A stretch of 34,996 bases of DNA from Nitrospirota bacterium (GCA_023248395.1 JAHFEQ010000014.1:1-34996); one strand, 5' to 3'. Positions 8,205 through 17,554 are shown, counted from the first letter of the stretch. The notes: generated from the letters alone by a model not told the origin. Numbers and translations are program-made.

Positions 8205-11045
8205 ATGGCATTACCTTTAGACGACAGCCGCTTACAATCAGACATCCAGTATCTTAAGGATGCCCTTGATGAGGTGATACGGGAGCAGGAGGGGAATCAA
8301 TTATTCCAGTTAGTAGAGGAGTTCCGTACCGCCTGTAATAAGATAAAGGACCAGTATGACCCCTCCATCGAGGCGTTTCTCCTTCGCGAGGCAGAGCAGC
8401 TTGACATTTCCATATCCTCAAAGCTTATCCAGGCATTTGCCTTATATTTCTATCTGCTCAATACAGCGGAAGAAAACTTTGGGATGCAGCAGCGAAGGGA
8501 GGTGCAACGCCACGGTGGCCGTGTTAAAGGTTCCTTTGAGGATTGTCTTGCAAGGCTGCATGAAAACAGGATCGATAGAAAGACCCTCTTTGATCTCCTG
8601 AGCAGTCTCTCTATAGAGCCTGTCATGACGGCCCACCCTACGGAGGCAAAGAGACTGACCATCCTCAAGAAATACAGAAAGATCTATCTTACAATCTTCA
8701 AAAAAGAGAACCCCATCTGGACACCAGAGGAGAAGGCCCTGCTGCGGGAGGATATCATCAATGAGATACAGAAGCTCTGGCAGACAGGGGACATATTCCT
8801 CGAAAGGCCGACTGTAGAGGAAGAAGTTTCCAATGGGCTCTATTATTTTAAAGAGACCTTTTATTCTGTGATCCCCAAACTCTACCGTTCTCTCAGGCGG
8901 AGTATAGAGAAGTTCTATCCTGATCATGATATCCGGATACCTCCTCTCTTAAAATTCGGCTCATGGGTTGGAGGGGACAGAGACGGAAATCCCAATGTCA
9001 CCCCTGAAGTCACAAGATGGACACTCAAAACCCATAGGGATGCCATTCTCTCACTCTATATTCAGTCGGTCCAGGATCTGATAGGAAGTCTCAGCCATTC
9101 AACCACCAAGGTAAATGTCTCAGAGGAACTGCTCTCTTCTATTGAAAAGGATATAAAGAATATGCCGGACATCAGTCAGCAAGTCCTTGATAGAAACCCT
9201 TATGAACCCTATAGGCAGAAGCTGTCATTTATAAGGATACGGTTAGAATCGACGGGGAAAATAGAAAGGGTCTATGGCACTCCAGCGGAGTTGCTGGAGG
9301 ATCTGCATATCATACGAAGAAGCCTTGTCTCCAATAAGGGTGCGAGAACAACAGCCATAGAGATCGATGGCATGATCAAGAGGGTGGAGGTCTTTGGCTT
9401 CCACCTGGCCAAGCTGGATATAAGGGAGGAGTCAGATAAACATACCAGGGCCATTTGCGAGGTCTTTGACAGGCTCGGGATATACCCCGGTTTTCGGGAC
9501 ATATCTGAAGACGATAAGATCCGGATCCTTTCACAGGAAATACAAAATCTCCGGCCTTTGATTTATGAAGGGATGGAACTCACCAGTGAATCCGGAAATA
9601 CTATCGAGACATTCAAGGTTATAGGATGGGCGCGGGAAGAGGTAGCCCCGGAGGCCATAGGGAGTTATATCATCAGTATGACCCACAGGGTTAGCGATAT
9701 CCTGATGGTCCTCCTCCTCGCAAAGGAGGCAGGTCTTTACAGAGTTAGTAACCCACCCCTCACCCTTCCCTCTCCCATCCCCACCCTATCCCTCCCCCGT
9801 CAAGGGGGAGGGAAAAAGGGAGGGGGAGAGGGTTTCGGTGAGGGGGAACGTGTATCAGGGATTGATATCGTCCCGCTCTTTGAGACGATCGATGATTTAA
9901 GGCGTTCACGGGCAATCATCGATGGCCTTCTCTCCCTCCCTGTATATAAGAGGTATGTTGCTTACCGTGGGGGTGTCCAGGAGATCATGCTCGGCTATTC
10001 AGACAGCAGCAAGGATGGTGGGATACTTACTTCAAGCTGGGAGTTGTATAAGGCACAGAAGGGATTATGGGATGTGGCACAGAGACATGGCATACGCCTC
10101 AGATTATTCCACGGCAGGGGAGGGACCGTGGGTCGTGGAGGCGGTCCTACTCATAAGGCGATATTGGCCCAGCCCCCCGGGACAGTCCGGGGGAATATAA
10201 AGATCACAGAGCAGGGGGAGGTCATCTCATCCAAGTATGCCAACCAGGGCACTGCCTTACATAATCTGGAACTGATGGTGGCCGGGGTGATTGAGGCGAG
10301 CTCTCCGGCATACCATGAAGAGATAAAAACTCTCGATGAAAAATACACCTCTATCTTGGACGAGTTGTCAGAGATATCCTATCGACTGTACAGAGAATTG
10401 ATCGATGGTCCTGATTTCTATACCTACTTCTCATATGCCACCCCCATCGGTGAGATCGGCCTTGCAAAGATAGGGTCGAGGCCTGAGAAGAGAAGGGATA
10501 CGTGGAAGATAGAGGACTTGAGGGCAATACCCTGGATATTTAGCTGGACACAGAGCCGGAACATGCTCCCTGCGTGGTATCCCGCAGGCAAGACCTTCAA
10601 GAGGTTTATTGACGCAGACCCTGCGGCCAATATGGAAGTATTAAAGGAGATGTACCGCAGGTGGCCATTTTTCGAAAATCTGTTAGACAATATCCAGATG
10701 ACCATGGCAAAGGCGGATATGAATATCGCCCACTTATACTCCAGCCTTGTACCGGATAAAAAGACAGGAGAGAAGATCTTTGGGATGATAAAGACGGAGT
10801 TTACCTTGTCAAGGGAGATGATCCTTCTGATAACCGGTCAGGAGAAGTTACTCAATAATGATAAGGGATTGCAACGGTCTATTCAATTAAGGAACCCCTT
10901 CATGGATCCTATCAACTATATGCAGGTCAATCTCCTGAATCAGCTGCGGAAGGAGGGGCTCACAGAGCGGGAGCAAAGGGAACTTGCGGACGCCGTGCTC
11001 CTGACCATCAGCTGCATCGCCGCAGGGATGAGAAATACAGGGTAA
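8205..11045 (+). CDS. ppc: Phosphoenolpyruvate carboxylase
   Basis: VMTAHPTEAKR, GSWVGGDRDGNPNVT, VPLFETIDDL, GYSDSSKDGG, FHGRGGTVGRGGGP, QPPGT..IKITEQGEVI. ATG 8205 (MALPLDDSRL) preferred over 8085, because the intervening residues are encoded by the palindromic repeat. Confidence 0.96.
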   Translation: MALPLDDSRLQSDIQYLKDALDEVIREQEGNQLFQLVEEFRTACNKIKDQYDPSIEAFLLREAEQLDISISSKLIQAFALYFYLLNTAEENFGMQQRREVQRHGGRVKGSFEDCLARLHENRIDRKTLFDLLSSLSIEPVMTAHPTEAKRLTILKKYRKIYLTIFKKENPIWTPEEKALLREDIINEIQKLWQTGDIFLERPTVEEEVSNGLYYFKETFYSVIPKLYRSLRRSIEKFYPDHDIRIPPLLKFGSWVGGDRDGNPNVTPEVTRWTLKTHRDAILSLYIQSVQDLIGSLSHSTTKVNVSEELLSSIEKDIKNMPDISQQVLDRNPYEPYRQKLSFIRIRLESTGKIERVYGTPAELLEDLHIIRRSLVSNKGARTTAIEIDGMIKRVEVFGFHLAKLDIREESDKHTRAICEVFDRLGIYPGFRDISEDDKIRILSQEIQNLRPLIYEGMELTSESGNTIETFKVIGWAREEVAPEAIGSYIISMTHRVSDILMVLLLAKEAGLYRVSNPPLTLPSPIPTLSLPRQGGGKKGGGEGFGEGERVSGIDIVPLFETIDDLRRSRAIIDGLLSLPVYKRYVAYRGGVQEIMLGYSDSSKDGGILTSSWELYKAQKGLWDVAQRHGIRLRLFHGRGGTVGRGGGPTHKAILAQPPGTVRGNIKITEQGEVISSKYANQGTALHNLELMVAGVIEASSPAYHEEIKTLDEKYTSILDELSEISYRLYRELIDGPDFYTYFSYATPIGEIGLAKIGSRPEKRRDTWKIEDLRAIPWIFSWTQSRNMLPAWYPAGKTFKRFIDADPAANMEVLKEMYRRWPFFENLLDNIQMTMAKADMNIAHLYSSLVPDKKTGEKIFGMIKTEFTLSREMILLITGQEKLLNNDKGLQRSIQLRNPFMDPINYMQVNLLNQLRKEGLTEREQRELADAVLLTISCIAAGMRNTG
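9751..9847. repeat. GC-rich palindromic repeat in frame within ppc
   Basis: cccctcacccttccctctccc...tccctcccccgtcaagggggaggga...gggagggggagagggtttcggtgaggggg. Encodes PPLTLPSPIPTLSLPRQGGGKKGGGEGFGEGE between KEAGLYR and IDIVPLFET. Confidence 0.9.
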
Positions 11046-11050
11046 TCAGG

Positions 11051-11106
11051 AATGGGGTCAGGTCTTGAATTTTGATGTACATCAAAATTCAAGACCTGAC
11101 CCCATT
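11051..11106. repeat. 56-bp perfect spacerless palindrome
   Basis: aatggggtcaggtcttgaattttgatgt|acatcaaaattcaagacctgaccccatt; 28-nt arms are exact reverse complements; between convergent ppc and the SurA-like gene. Confidence 0.97.
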
Positions 11107-11123
11107 TTCCGCTACGAGGTGAT

Positions 11124-11840
11124 TTATAACAGTCCTTTATTTACGTTGACGTTTGCCTTAGCCCGCATAGAAGCGGTATAGGCCATGACAGCCTTTTCCT
11201 GTTTCTGGAATTGAAGAAACTTTTTGAGCTTCTGCATCTCTTCGGCAGGCCTCTCCGTGCCCCCATCTTTACTGCCGGTCGCATTAATCGGGAATGTCTC
11301 ATTGACCTCCTCATCTGCAACAGACACAGAATCCTTTATAACCCTCTTCACCTTGTCTATAAGAATCTCCTTACGCTTCGAATCTTCAAACTCGCCTACC
11401 TTTATCCGGTTAGCTGCAAGAAGCCTCTCATAGAGGATCGGATCAAATCTGCCATCCTTATGGAATTCATTCATCTTCACGATACTATCCCTGAGTTCCT
11501 GATCGCTTACCCTGACTCCAAACCTCTCTGCCTCTTCCAGCCATAGCTCCCGGCTTACAAGGTCTTCCAAAACCTTATCCCTGACCTTCAGTTTTTCAAG
11601 CATCTCAGCATCAAATTTATCTTTGTATACCTCTCTGTAGTACTCTACCGCCCTGTTATAGGCCTTCCTGTAGTCCTGTGCATGGATGTCGTGTCCATTG
11701 ACAGAGACAACGACACTCTGTTGCGGCGCCTTAATCCCCCACCACCCCATGGTAATGACAAAGGTCACGGCAATGACGCCCATAATAACCTTTAATACCC
11801 ATGGATTATCCACTGCCAATTCCCGTACAATCTTTAACAC
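11124..11840 (-). CDS. SurA N-terminal domain (PpiD-like) membrane-anchored protein without PPIase domain
   Basis: N-terminal TM, VVVSVNGHDIHAQDYRKAYNRAVEYYRE, LVSRELWLEEAERFGVRVSDQELRDSI. No parvulin domain before the stop. Confidence 0.75.
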   Translation of the reverse strand: MLKIVRELAVDNPWVLKVIMGVIAVTFVITMGWWGIKAPQQSVVVSVNGHDIHAQDYRKAYNRAVEYYREVYKDKFDAEMLEKLKVRDKVLEDLVSRELWLEEAERFGVRVSDQELRDSIVKMNEFHKDGRFDPILYERLLAANRIKVGEFEDSKRKEILIDKVKRVIKDSVSVADEEVNETFPINATGSKDGGTERPAEEMQKLKKFLQFQKQEKAVMAYTASMRAKANVNVNKGLL

Positions 11841-11942
11841 GTTGCACCTCCTGGTATAAATATGATTACAGTGATTTGTAAATAAGATTGCAGTGATTAA
11901 TAATCGCCGTAATACTTTTATTAATCTCTGAAATCATAAAAA

Positions 11943-13070
11943 TTAATACAGATCATTCCTGAAATGCTTGCTCAGCGCCAGTTCCTGTTCATAATAGTGC
12001 GAGCCTATCTCCTTCCCATAACTTATCCGGGGCTGCTCAACCATCTTCTCATACCTTATCTTAAAAAATACCTGACCATCCTCGATGCGAAACGGGACAT
12101 CGTGCGGTCTTACTTCAAGCACGGACCGCGTCCCCTTCACCTCACCATATCCATAACCAAACCCGCTATCGAAGAAGCCTGCATAGTGGGTCCTTAATTC
12201 ACCAGAGCCGGCATCAAACTCGATCATCTCTGCGGCATATTCTAAAGGGACTCGCACCTTCTCCTTCGATGCAAATATGTGAAACTCCTCAGGCTCTAAA
12301 ATCAGAAACCCCTCTCCTGGCGCATGAATTGGCTCCCAGTAACCAGACGCGAGATAGCCTCCGGCCTTACTAAGATCTATGATGGAGCTGTTCTTCTTGG
12401 CCTTAAATCCGATAACACCATTGCTTGCCTGCCCCTTTAAATCCACCCTCATATAGAGCCCATCACGGATAATCGCAGAATCTACCGGCAACGGCACACC
12501 GGCATCATCAAAGAGCAGCCTATGGGTATTATAGATATCCCGTAAATCTCCATCTTCAACCTGTTGTCTCTCACAAAAGAGTCGTAATTGGTTTAGGCTC
12601 TGCCCTGTCTTTACCTTGACTGTAAAAGACCTGGGAAAGACCTCAAGGTATAACCTGCCGGAGTATCCATGGTCTATCTCATCAAACCGATACCCGCCAT
12701 CCGTGATTACCCTTGTAAAAATATCCAGTCTCCCAGTCGTGCTCTTGGGGTTTGTCTTTCCATTTAGCTCCCTGGGGAGATAGAGCTCCTCCATCAGCGG
12801 GATCAGGTATACGTTTTTCTTCTCCAGTATCCCATTCTCATCAAGGTCTATCTCATACATAAATAGCTCGTCTAATAGTTCGTCTATCCTACGCCGCTGA
12901 GGCAGGAAACTACTCCTCACCCTGTACGCCTTGTTTCCAAGCCTGAGGTCCATGCTCGCAGGCTGTAATTGCTTATCAATAACAGGAACGGAGGATTTTA
13001 TAACCCCCTTCTCTATCAATTTTTTCAGACTCTGAATGGGTAAGGTCCCTTTACCTGAGACAGTCATCAC
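11943..13070 (-). CDS. 2'-deoxycytidine 5'-triphosphate deaminase-like protein
   Basis: LQPASMDLRLGNKAYRVR, NGKTNPKSTTGRLDIFTRVITDGGYRFDEIDHGYSGRLYLEVFPRSFTVKVKTGQSLNQLRLF. 375 aa, apparently tandem dUTPase/Dcd-like domains. Confidence 0.8.
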   Translation of the reverse strand: MMTVSGKGTLPIQSLKKLIEKGVIKSSVPVIDKQLQPASMDLRLGNKAYRVRSSFLPQRRRIDELLDELFMYEIDLDENGILEKKNVYLIPLMEELYLPRELNGKTNPKSTTGRLDIFTRVITDGGYRFDEIDHGYSGRLYLEVFPRSFTVKVKTGQSLNQLRLFCERQQVEDGDLRDIYNTHRLLFDDAGVPLPVDSAIIRDGLYMRVDLKGQASNGVIGFKAKKNSSIIDLSKAGGYLASGYWEPIHAPGEGFLILEPEEFHIFASKEKVRVPLEYAAEMIEFDAGSGELRTHYAGFFDSGFGYGYGEVKGTRSVLEVRPHDVPFRIEDGQVFFKIRYEKMVEQPRISYGKEIGSHYYEQELALSKHFRNDLY

Positions 13071-14136
13071 ACCCCACCTTATCGTGTTCTGGTTCGTGTT
13101 CGGGCTGAGGATAGCTGTAGATCTTATCCTCGTAGTTCTTTAGTAGTACCTCTCTCTCGTTCATGTCTATGACAAAATCCGGAGGGAGCATGGGTATTTT
13201 ACCGCCGCCTGCAGGCAGATCAATAACGAATTTGGGTATGGCCATCCCGGATATCCTCCCCTGAAGCCCTTTCATGATCTCAAGGCCACACTCAACAGGC
13301 GTCCTCATATGCTCAGTCCCCCGAGTCAAATCCGCCTGATAAAGATAATAAGGTTTTACCCTGATTGCAAGGAGTTTTTGCATCAGCTCTTTAATAATCT
13401 CCGGGTCATCGTTGATCCCCCTGAGGAGAACTGTCTGGCTGCCAAGAGGAATGCCCGCATCAGCCAATCTGCCGCAGGCAATGGCTACTTCATCCGTGAT
13501 CTCCCTCGGGTGAATAAAATTGATGTTCATATAAAGGGGATGGTATTTCCTGAGCATCCTGCATAGCTTATGGGTGATACGCTGCGGAAGCGCCCCTGGC
13601 ACCCTCGTCCCTATCCTGATGATATCCAGATGCGGTATCTCCCGCAAGCCCTTTAATATTTCCTCAAGCTCTTTATCTTTAAGGATCAGGGGATCTCCAC
13701 CTGAGAGGATGACATCCTTAATCTCTTCATGGGCCCTGATGTAATCAATGCCCTTGCGTACCATCTCCCTCGATATCGCGACCTTACCGACAAATCTCTT
13801 CCTTGTACAGAATCTGCAATAGACAGGACACTGATGGGTCAACATAAGCAAGGCCCTGTCCTGATAGCGATGGACAACAGACGGGACGGGACTGTCCCCT
13901 TCCTCATTGAGGGGGTCATCGATCCCTACCTGATCGAAAAGCTCCTGCTCATCAGGTACGACCTGTCTGTAGATCGGGTCATCCTTTTCTTTGATAAGGG
14001 ATTTGAAATAGGGGTTTATCCTCGCAGGGTATTCTGCAACGACCCGCTCCATCTTTGCGCTATCGAGCTCAAATTCTGCTGATAGCTGATGGGCCTTTAT
14101 AAGACTCTTTTTTAATATGTGCTGCCATCGTTCCAT
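13051..14136 (-). CDS. kamA: Lysine 2,3-aminomutase family radical SAM protein
   Basis: LTHQCPVYCRFCTRKRFVG (CxxxCxxC), ILSGGDPLILKDKELEEIL, QTVLLRGINDD, YYLYQADLTRGTEHMRTPVECGLEIM. Confidence 0.9.
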   Translation of the reverse strand: MERWQHILKKSLIKAHQLSAEFELDSAKMERVVAEYPARINPYFKSLIKEKDDPIYRQVVPDEQELFDQVGIDDPLNEEGDSPVPSVVHRYQDRALLMLTHQCPVYCRFCTRKRFVGKVAISREMVRKGIDYIRAHEEIKDVILSGGDPLILKDKELEEILKGLREIPHLDIIRIGTRVPGALPQRITHKLCRMLRKYHPLYMNINFIHPREITDEVAIACGRLADAGIPLGSQTVLLRGINDDPEIIKELMQKLLAIRVKPYYLYQADLTRGTEHMRTPVECGLEIMKGLQGRISGMAIPKFVIDLPAGGGKIPMLPPDFVIDMNEREVLLKNYEDKIYSYPQPEHEPEHDKVGCDDCLR

Positions 14137-14159
14137 TTCTTTGTTGTGCTCCTTTGAAA

Positions 14160-14177
14160 CGCAGGCTAAAGCCTGCG
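14160..14177. repeat. Short palindromic repeat CGCAGGCTAAAGCCTGCG(GCTAC)
   Basis: Perfect inverted repeat cgcaggct/aa/agcctgcg overlapping the stop codon of the ATP-grasp ORF. Confidence 0.75.
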
Positions 14178-15602
14178 GCTACATCCACCGGCTACCACTG
14201 TGATCACTGCATCTTCCATCCCGTGGATTAACTTCTGCTCAAGTGAACACAGGGTGGCCATAATCCCTCTTAACTTCACCCCTTCTCCTTCCACAAAATA
14301 ATAGGGGCAGAGGCGTGCCCTCCCGGTCATCTTCTTCATCTCTCCTGTAGTTTCGTCTAAGTAGTCAGCCCCTACATGTCTTCCTCTGTAATACTCTTGC
14401 AGGATATACGGGGTTCTATCAAAATCCAGAAGCGCCTTATCGATGGCAGCGCTCCATCCTTCCCGGGGCATATCATGTCCAACGACAACCCCTCTGCTCC
14501 CCCATGCCAGTTCTGAAAAACCGGAGGGTTTTATCACGAACTCCCTTTCGCTCTGGGTTGTCTCTGCCAGATCTCGCCAGCGGGCCACAGGCCTTTCACC
14601 CATCTTAAGACCCGGGATTATTCCATAGGGAGGCATGTCCGCAGGATCAAGAATCCAGGTGGCAGGAAATATCTTACAAAGTATAGAAAATACCTCTTCC
14701 CCTAATTCCTCTAACCAGTATCTCCTGAGGAGAGGATGATGAAACAGGGCATACAGGAGTTTTTCCTCAAGAAAGGGCTTAAAGGGCGGGGTTACTGAGA
14801 CCGCTTTCTTTTTGGTACTGTACATCATCAGCTCAGCCTTTGGAATATTTTTGAGATCAAAGAGCTCATAAAACCGGTAGAGGACGTCGATCCTCTCTCT
14901 CTTCTCCCCTTCAGCAAAGAATAATCCCTCCTCGGTAAACAGGATATCCTCTGGTCTGATCGTATGGGCCCTTCCTCCATTCTTCCGAATGACCCCTGCC
15001 ATCCACTCCATCTCAGGCCTGTAGTCTCTGGATTCTTCAGAGACTACGATGGCTATTACAGGATCAGGTATGTGAACAGTAGCCTTAAGCATATTCGTAA
15101 AGCCATGGATCATCCCATTTTCATCACCAACCACCTTATCTCCAAATAGAGTAGAATAGGCCATTCCAAGACTTCCGGTTATACCGATACCACCCGGGAC
15201 AGAGTCTAACTCAGTTGCTACCATTCCATCGTCTGTCAATATAATATCCGGCCTGATGACGCCGGGAAGGAGCCCCTTCATCCTGTTCATGCGCGCATAG
15301 TCTACAATAGCCTGGGGTTTTCCCTGATCCAAATATCGGGAAACCCACTCGGGTTGTCTCCCATGGATGCTCTCATAATAGAGTTTGTTAGAGGCCTTAT
15401 AAAACAGATACAGGGGGGCACCGAGGGATTCGATAAACGAAAGTTCATCTTCCCCTATACGGAAAGGCTCCGGAGAAACACGCCAGTGCAGGTATACCCC
15501 ATCCTTGATGAGGTTTTCCTTAACATGCAGGCACCGTTCTACCGGGGTCTTAGCTGTAAGCACTTCTTTCACGATATCCATCTCCGTGGATATTATAACC
15601 AC
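14166..15602 (-). CDS. ATP-grasp-like conserved hypothetical protein
   Basis: VATELDSVPGGIGITG, EFVIKPSGFSELAWGSRGVVVGHDMPREGW, PYILQEYYRGRHVGADYLDE resemble ATP-grasp-type ligases. Start could be the internal ATG MDIVKEV. Confidence 0.55.
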   Translation of the reverse strand: MVIISTEMDIVKEVLTAKTPVERCLHVKENLIKDGVYLHWRVSPEPFRIGEDELSFIESLGAPLYLFYKASNKLYYESIHGRQPEWVSRYLDQGKPQAIVDYARMNRMKGLLPGVIRPDIILTDDGMVATELDSVPGGIGITGSLGMAYSTLFGDKVVGDENGMIHGFTNMLKATVHIPDPVIAIVVSEESRDYRPEMEWMAGVIRKNGGRAHTIRPEDILFTEEGLFFAEGEKRERIDVLYRFYELFDLKNIPKAELMMYSTKKKAVSVTPPFKPFLEEKLLYALFHHPLLRRYWLEELGEEVFSILCKIFPATWILDPADMPPYGIIPGLKMGERPVARWRDLAETTQSEREFVIKPSGFSELAWGSRGVVVGHDMPREGWSAAIDKALLDFDRTPYILQEYYRGRHVGADYLDETTGEMKKMTGRARLCPYYFVEGEGVKLRGIMATLCSLEQKLIHGMEDAVITVVAGGCSRRL

Positions 15603-15654
15603 GTGGTTTGTTTTGCCCTTTAAGGTTTAATTAATATTAACATAGGGGGTTAAA

Positions 15655-16590
15655 TTACTTCAAGGAGCCTGGCTGGCTGGAAGATGCCTGAGCTATTTTC
15701 TTCTGGGCAATATATTCGTAAGGTATGGCATCTACCTTGGGATTCCTTAGACCGAGCATATAGATCGTAAGTGCCCTGGCCTGATCCGGTTTAAACCCGA
15801 AGTTAGGCATAATGGTAGGGGCTAAGTTTAATTTAGGATCTCCTGGAACAACCTTCTGCGGGTTTAAGAAATGCTCATATTCCCACTGGGCCATCATATG
15901 TGGACCTTCTATATGCCCCAAATCATGGATCAGCAGAAAAGCAAGCTCTGTCCTGCTTCCAAATCCGCTCAATTCCGGACCTATACTACCCCCTTCTCCA
16001 TTGATCTTATGGCACCCTCTGCAGCCATATTGGAAGGAAAGCCTTCTCCCTTCAAGGAATGTTGATCCCCAGGGAAAATGATCAGTCGTTATAGACAGAT
16101 CATAAAGATCCACATGGCACTTCACGCATGAGGCCTGCACAAACTCCTTTGTAAGCAGTTGTCGGTTTAAGTGATGAACCGCCCCATGAGTAGCCTCTAC
16201 AGTGACAGCCTGACCATCACCCTGGTGGCACACCGTACACCCGAATTTATCCACAGGATGTGTCTTTAGAAAATCACCAGGATGTGTCGTGAAGGGCTGT
16301 GGTTCATTCGCAAAGAGGGGATTTTCTAATCCCACGTGGCACGTGGTACATCTATCGGTGGTGTTAAGTTGCGGAAGCCATATCTGATTGATCCTGACCG
16401 GTGTATTACGAAACTCTGGTTTGTTTAATCTCGATGCCAATTTTTCATTATAAGTTTTCTGATAGGTCATCCACTCCTTGCTGGCCTCTCCATGGAAGAT
16501 AACCATCAGGATGATAAGAATGGCCATAACAACGACACCAAATATCCTGTGCCGCCACTTCGTAGCACTCCTTTCCCACGCTAAATCCAT
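15655..16590 (-). CDS. Membrane-anchored tetraheme c-type cytochrome of a bc-type complex
   Basis: Four CxxCH motifs (CTTCH, CTVCH, CVKCH, CRGCH), N-terminal TM, C-terminal c-like MPNFGFKPDQARALTIYMLGL. Confidence 0.88.
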   Translation of the reverse strand: MDLAWERSATKWRHRIFGVVVMAILIILMVIFHGEASKEWMTYQKTYNEKLASRLNKPEFRNTPVRINQIWLPQLNTTDRCTTCHVGLENPLFANEPQPFTTHPGDFLKTHPVDKFGCTVCHQGDGQAVTVEATHGAVHHLNRQLLTKEFVQASCVKCHVDLYDLSITTDHFPWGSTFLEGRRLSFQYGCRGCHKINGEGGSIGPELSGFGSRTELAFLLIHDLGHIEGPHMMAQWEYEHFLNPQKVVPGDPKLNLAPTIMPNFGFKPDQARALTIYMLGLRNPKVDAIPYEYIAQKKIAQASSSQPGSLK

Positions 16591-16599
16591 AAGTCCTCT

Positions 16600-16716
16600 C
16601 TATTTATTCTTTTTCTTGTATAACCTTTCCATAAAACTGGAAAGACCGATAATGGTAAACATTATAGCCGCCGTAGTCACGACAAAAAATATCCCTATGC
16701 CAAGCTTATCCCACAT
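16600..16716 (-). CDS. 38-aa single-TM small protein in the cytochrome bc operon
   Basis: ATG 16716 to TAG 16600: MWDKLGIGIFFVVTTAAIMFTIIGLSSFMERLYKKKNK. Purine-rich ggggagaag just upstream as RBS; fills the gap between two operon genes. Confidence 0.7.
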   Translation of the reverse strand: MWDKLGIGIFFVVTTAAIMFTIIGLSSFMERLYKKKNK

Positions 16717-16729
16717 AACTTCTCCCCAT

Positions 16730-17554
16730 TTATATCTTAAACCACGGCGTTATAATCGCATATTTGATCGAAAAGACCAGTCTCAAGGCAACCTTTATCG
16801 GTATACCCACCATCATGAGAAACAACGACATAGTAGCAATGTATCTAAAGAGTCCGAGCTTCTTTAAAAAATCTTTAAAGAGGTACGCAGGGATAATGAG
16901 TCCAATTGCAAAGTATGCAAGCATAAGAAGATCGGCAATAGCATTTCCAGCAAAGGCGCTTATCCCAAGCACCCTCGAAAGCATCACCGGAAGATCCCCA
17001 AGTCCTGCGACAACGGGTTTATGCATATGCCCGTTCTCCCAGGGCCAGTACCAGTTCCAGTCAAGCCCCCTGAACCATACACCTATTACAATAAACACAA
17101 ACCATAGCGCCATACCAAAGGAATAGCTTGAGATGGCAAATTTACGTTCAGAGAATGTATAGTAACCTTTCCCTTTTGAGTTTATATCAAGGAAGGGTAT
17201 TAGCATCAGTCCGATGATAATAAGGACCGGAATTCCGACACCGGCTATCCAGGGATCAAAAAAGACAAGGAGTTCCTGAAGTCCCAGAAAGTACCACGGG
17301 GCCTTCATGGGATTGGGGGTCGTATCCCTGCTCGCCTCCTCCTCAAGAGGTGCCTGAACGTAGAGGGACAGGAAGAGTAACAGGGCGGTAACGCCAAGCA
17401 CCACAAGAAATTCAATATAGAAGAGATGTGGCCAGGAAAAAATTGTATCCTCCGGCTCTTTCTCAACAGAAGAACTTGTCCCCTTGACAAGCTCCATCAG
17501 ACCATACGTCTTCTTAGGGCTTCTCGGAAATACCTCAAAAGATTTTTCTGGCAT
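16730..17554 (-). CDS. Cytochrome b C-terminal (PetD-like, extended) subunit
   Basis: TTPNPMKAPWYFLGLQELLVFFDPWIAGVGIPVLIIIGLMLIPFLD, followed by extra TM helices. Confidence 0.88.
   Translation of the reverse strand: MPEKSFEVFPRSPKKTYGLMELVKGTSSSVEKEPEDTIFSWPHLFYIEFLVVLGVTALLLFLSLYVQAPLEEEASRDTTPNPMKAPWYFLGLQELLVFFDPWIAGVGIPVLIIIGLMLIPFLDINSKGKGYYTFSERKFAISSYSFGMALWFVFIVIGVWFRGLDWNWYWPWENGHMHKPVVAGLGDLPVMLSRVLGISAFAGNAIADLLMLAYFAIGLIIPAYLFKDFLKKLGLFRYIATMSLFLMMVGIPIKVALRLVFSIKYAIITPWFKI

Noticed and set aside
8442-8927. 161-aa minus-strand ORF
   Set aside because: Fully inside ppc on the opposite strand; shadow ORF.
12999-14082. Plus-strand ORFs at 13309-13566 and 13729-14082
   Set aside because: Antisense to kamA; no recognisable motifs.
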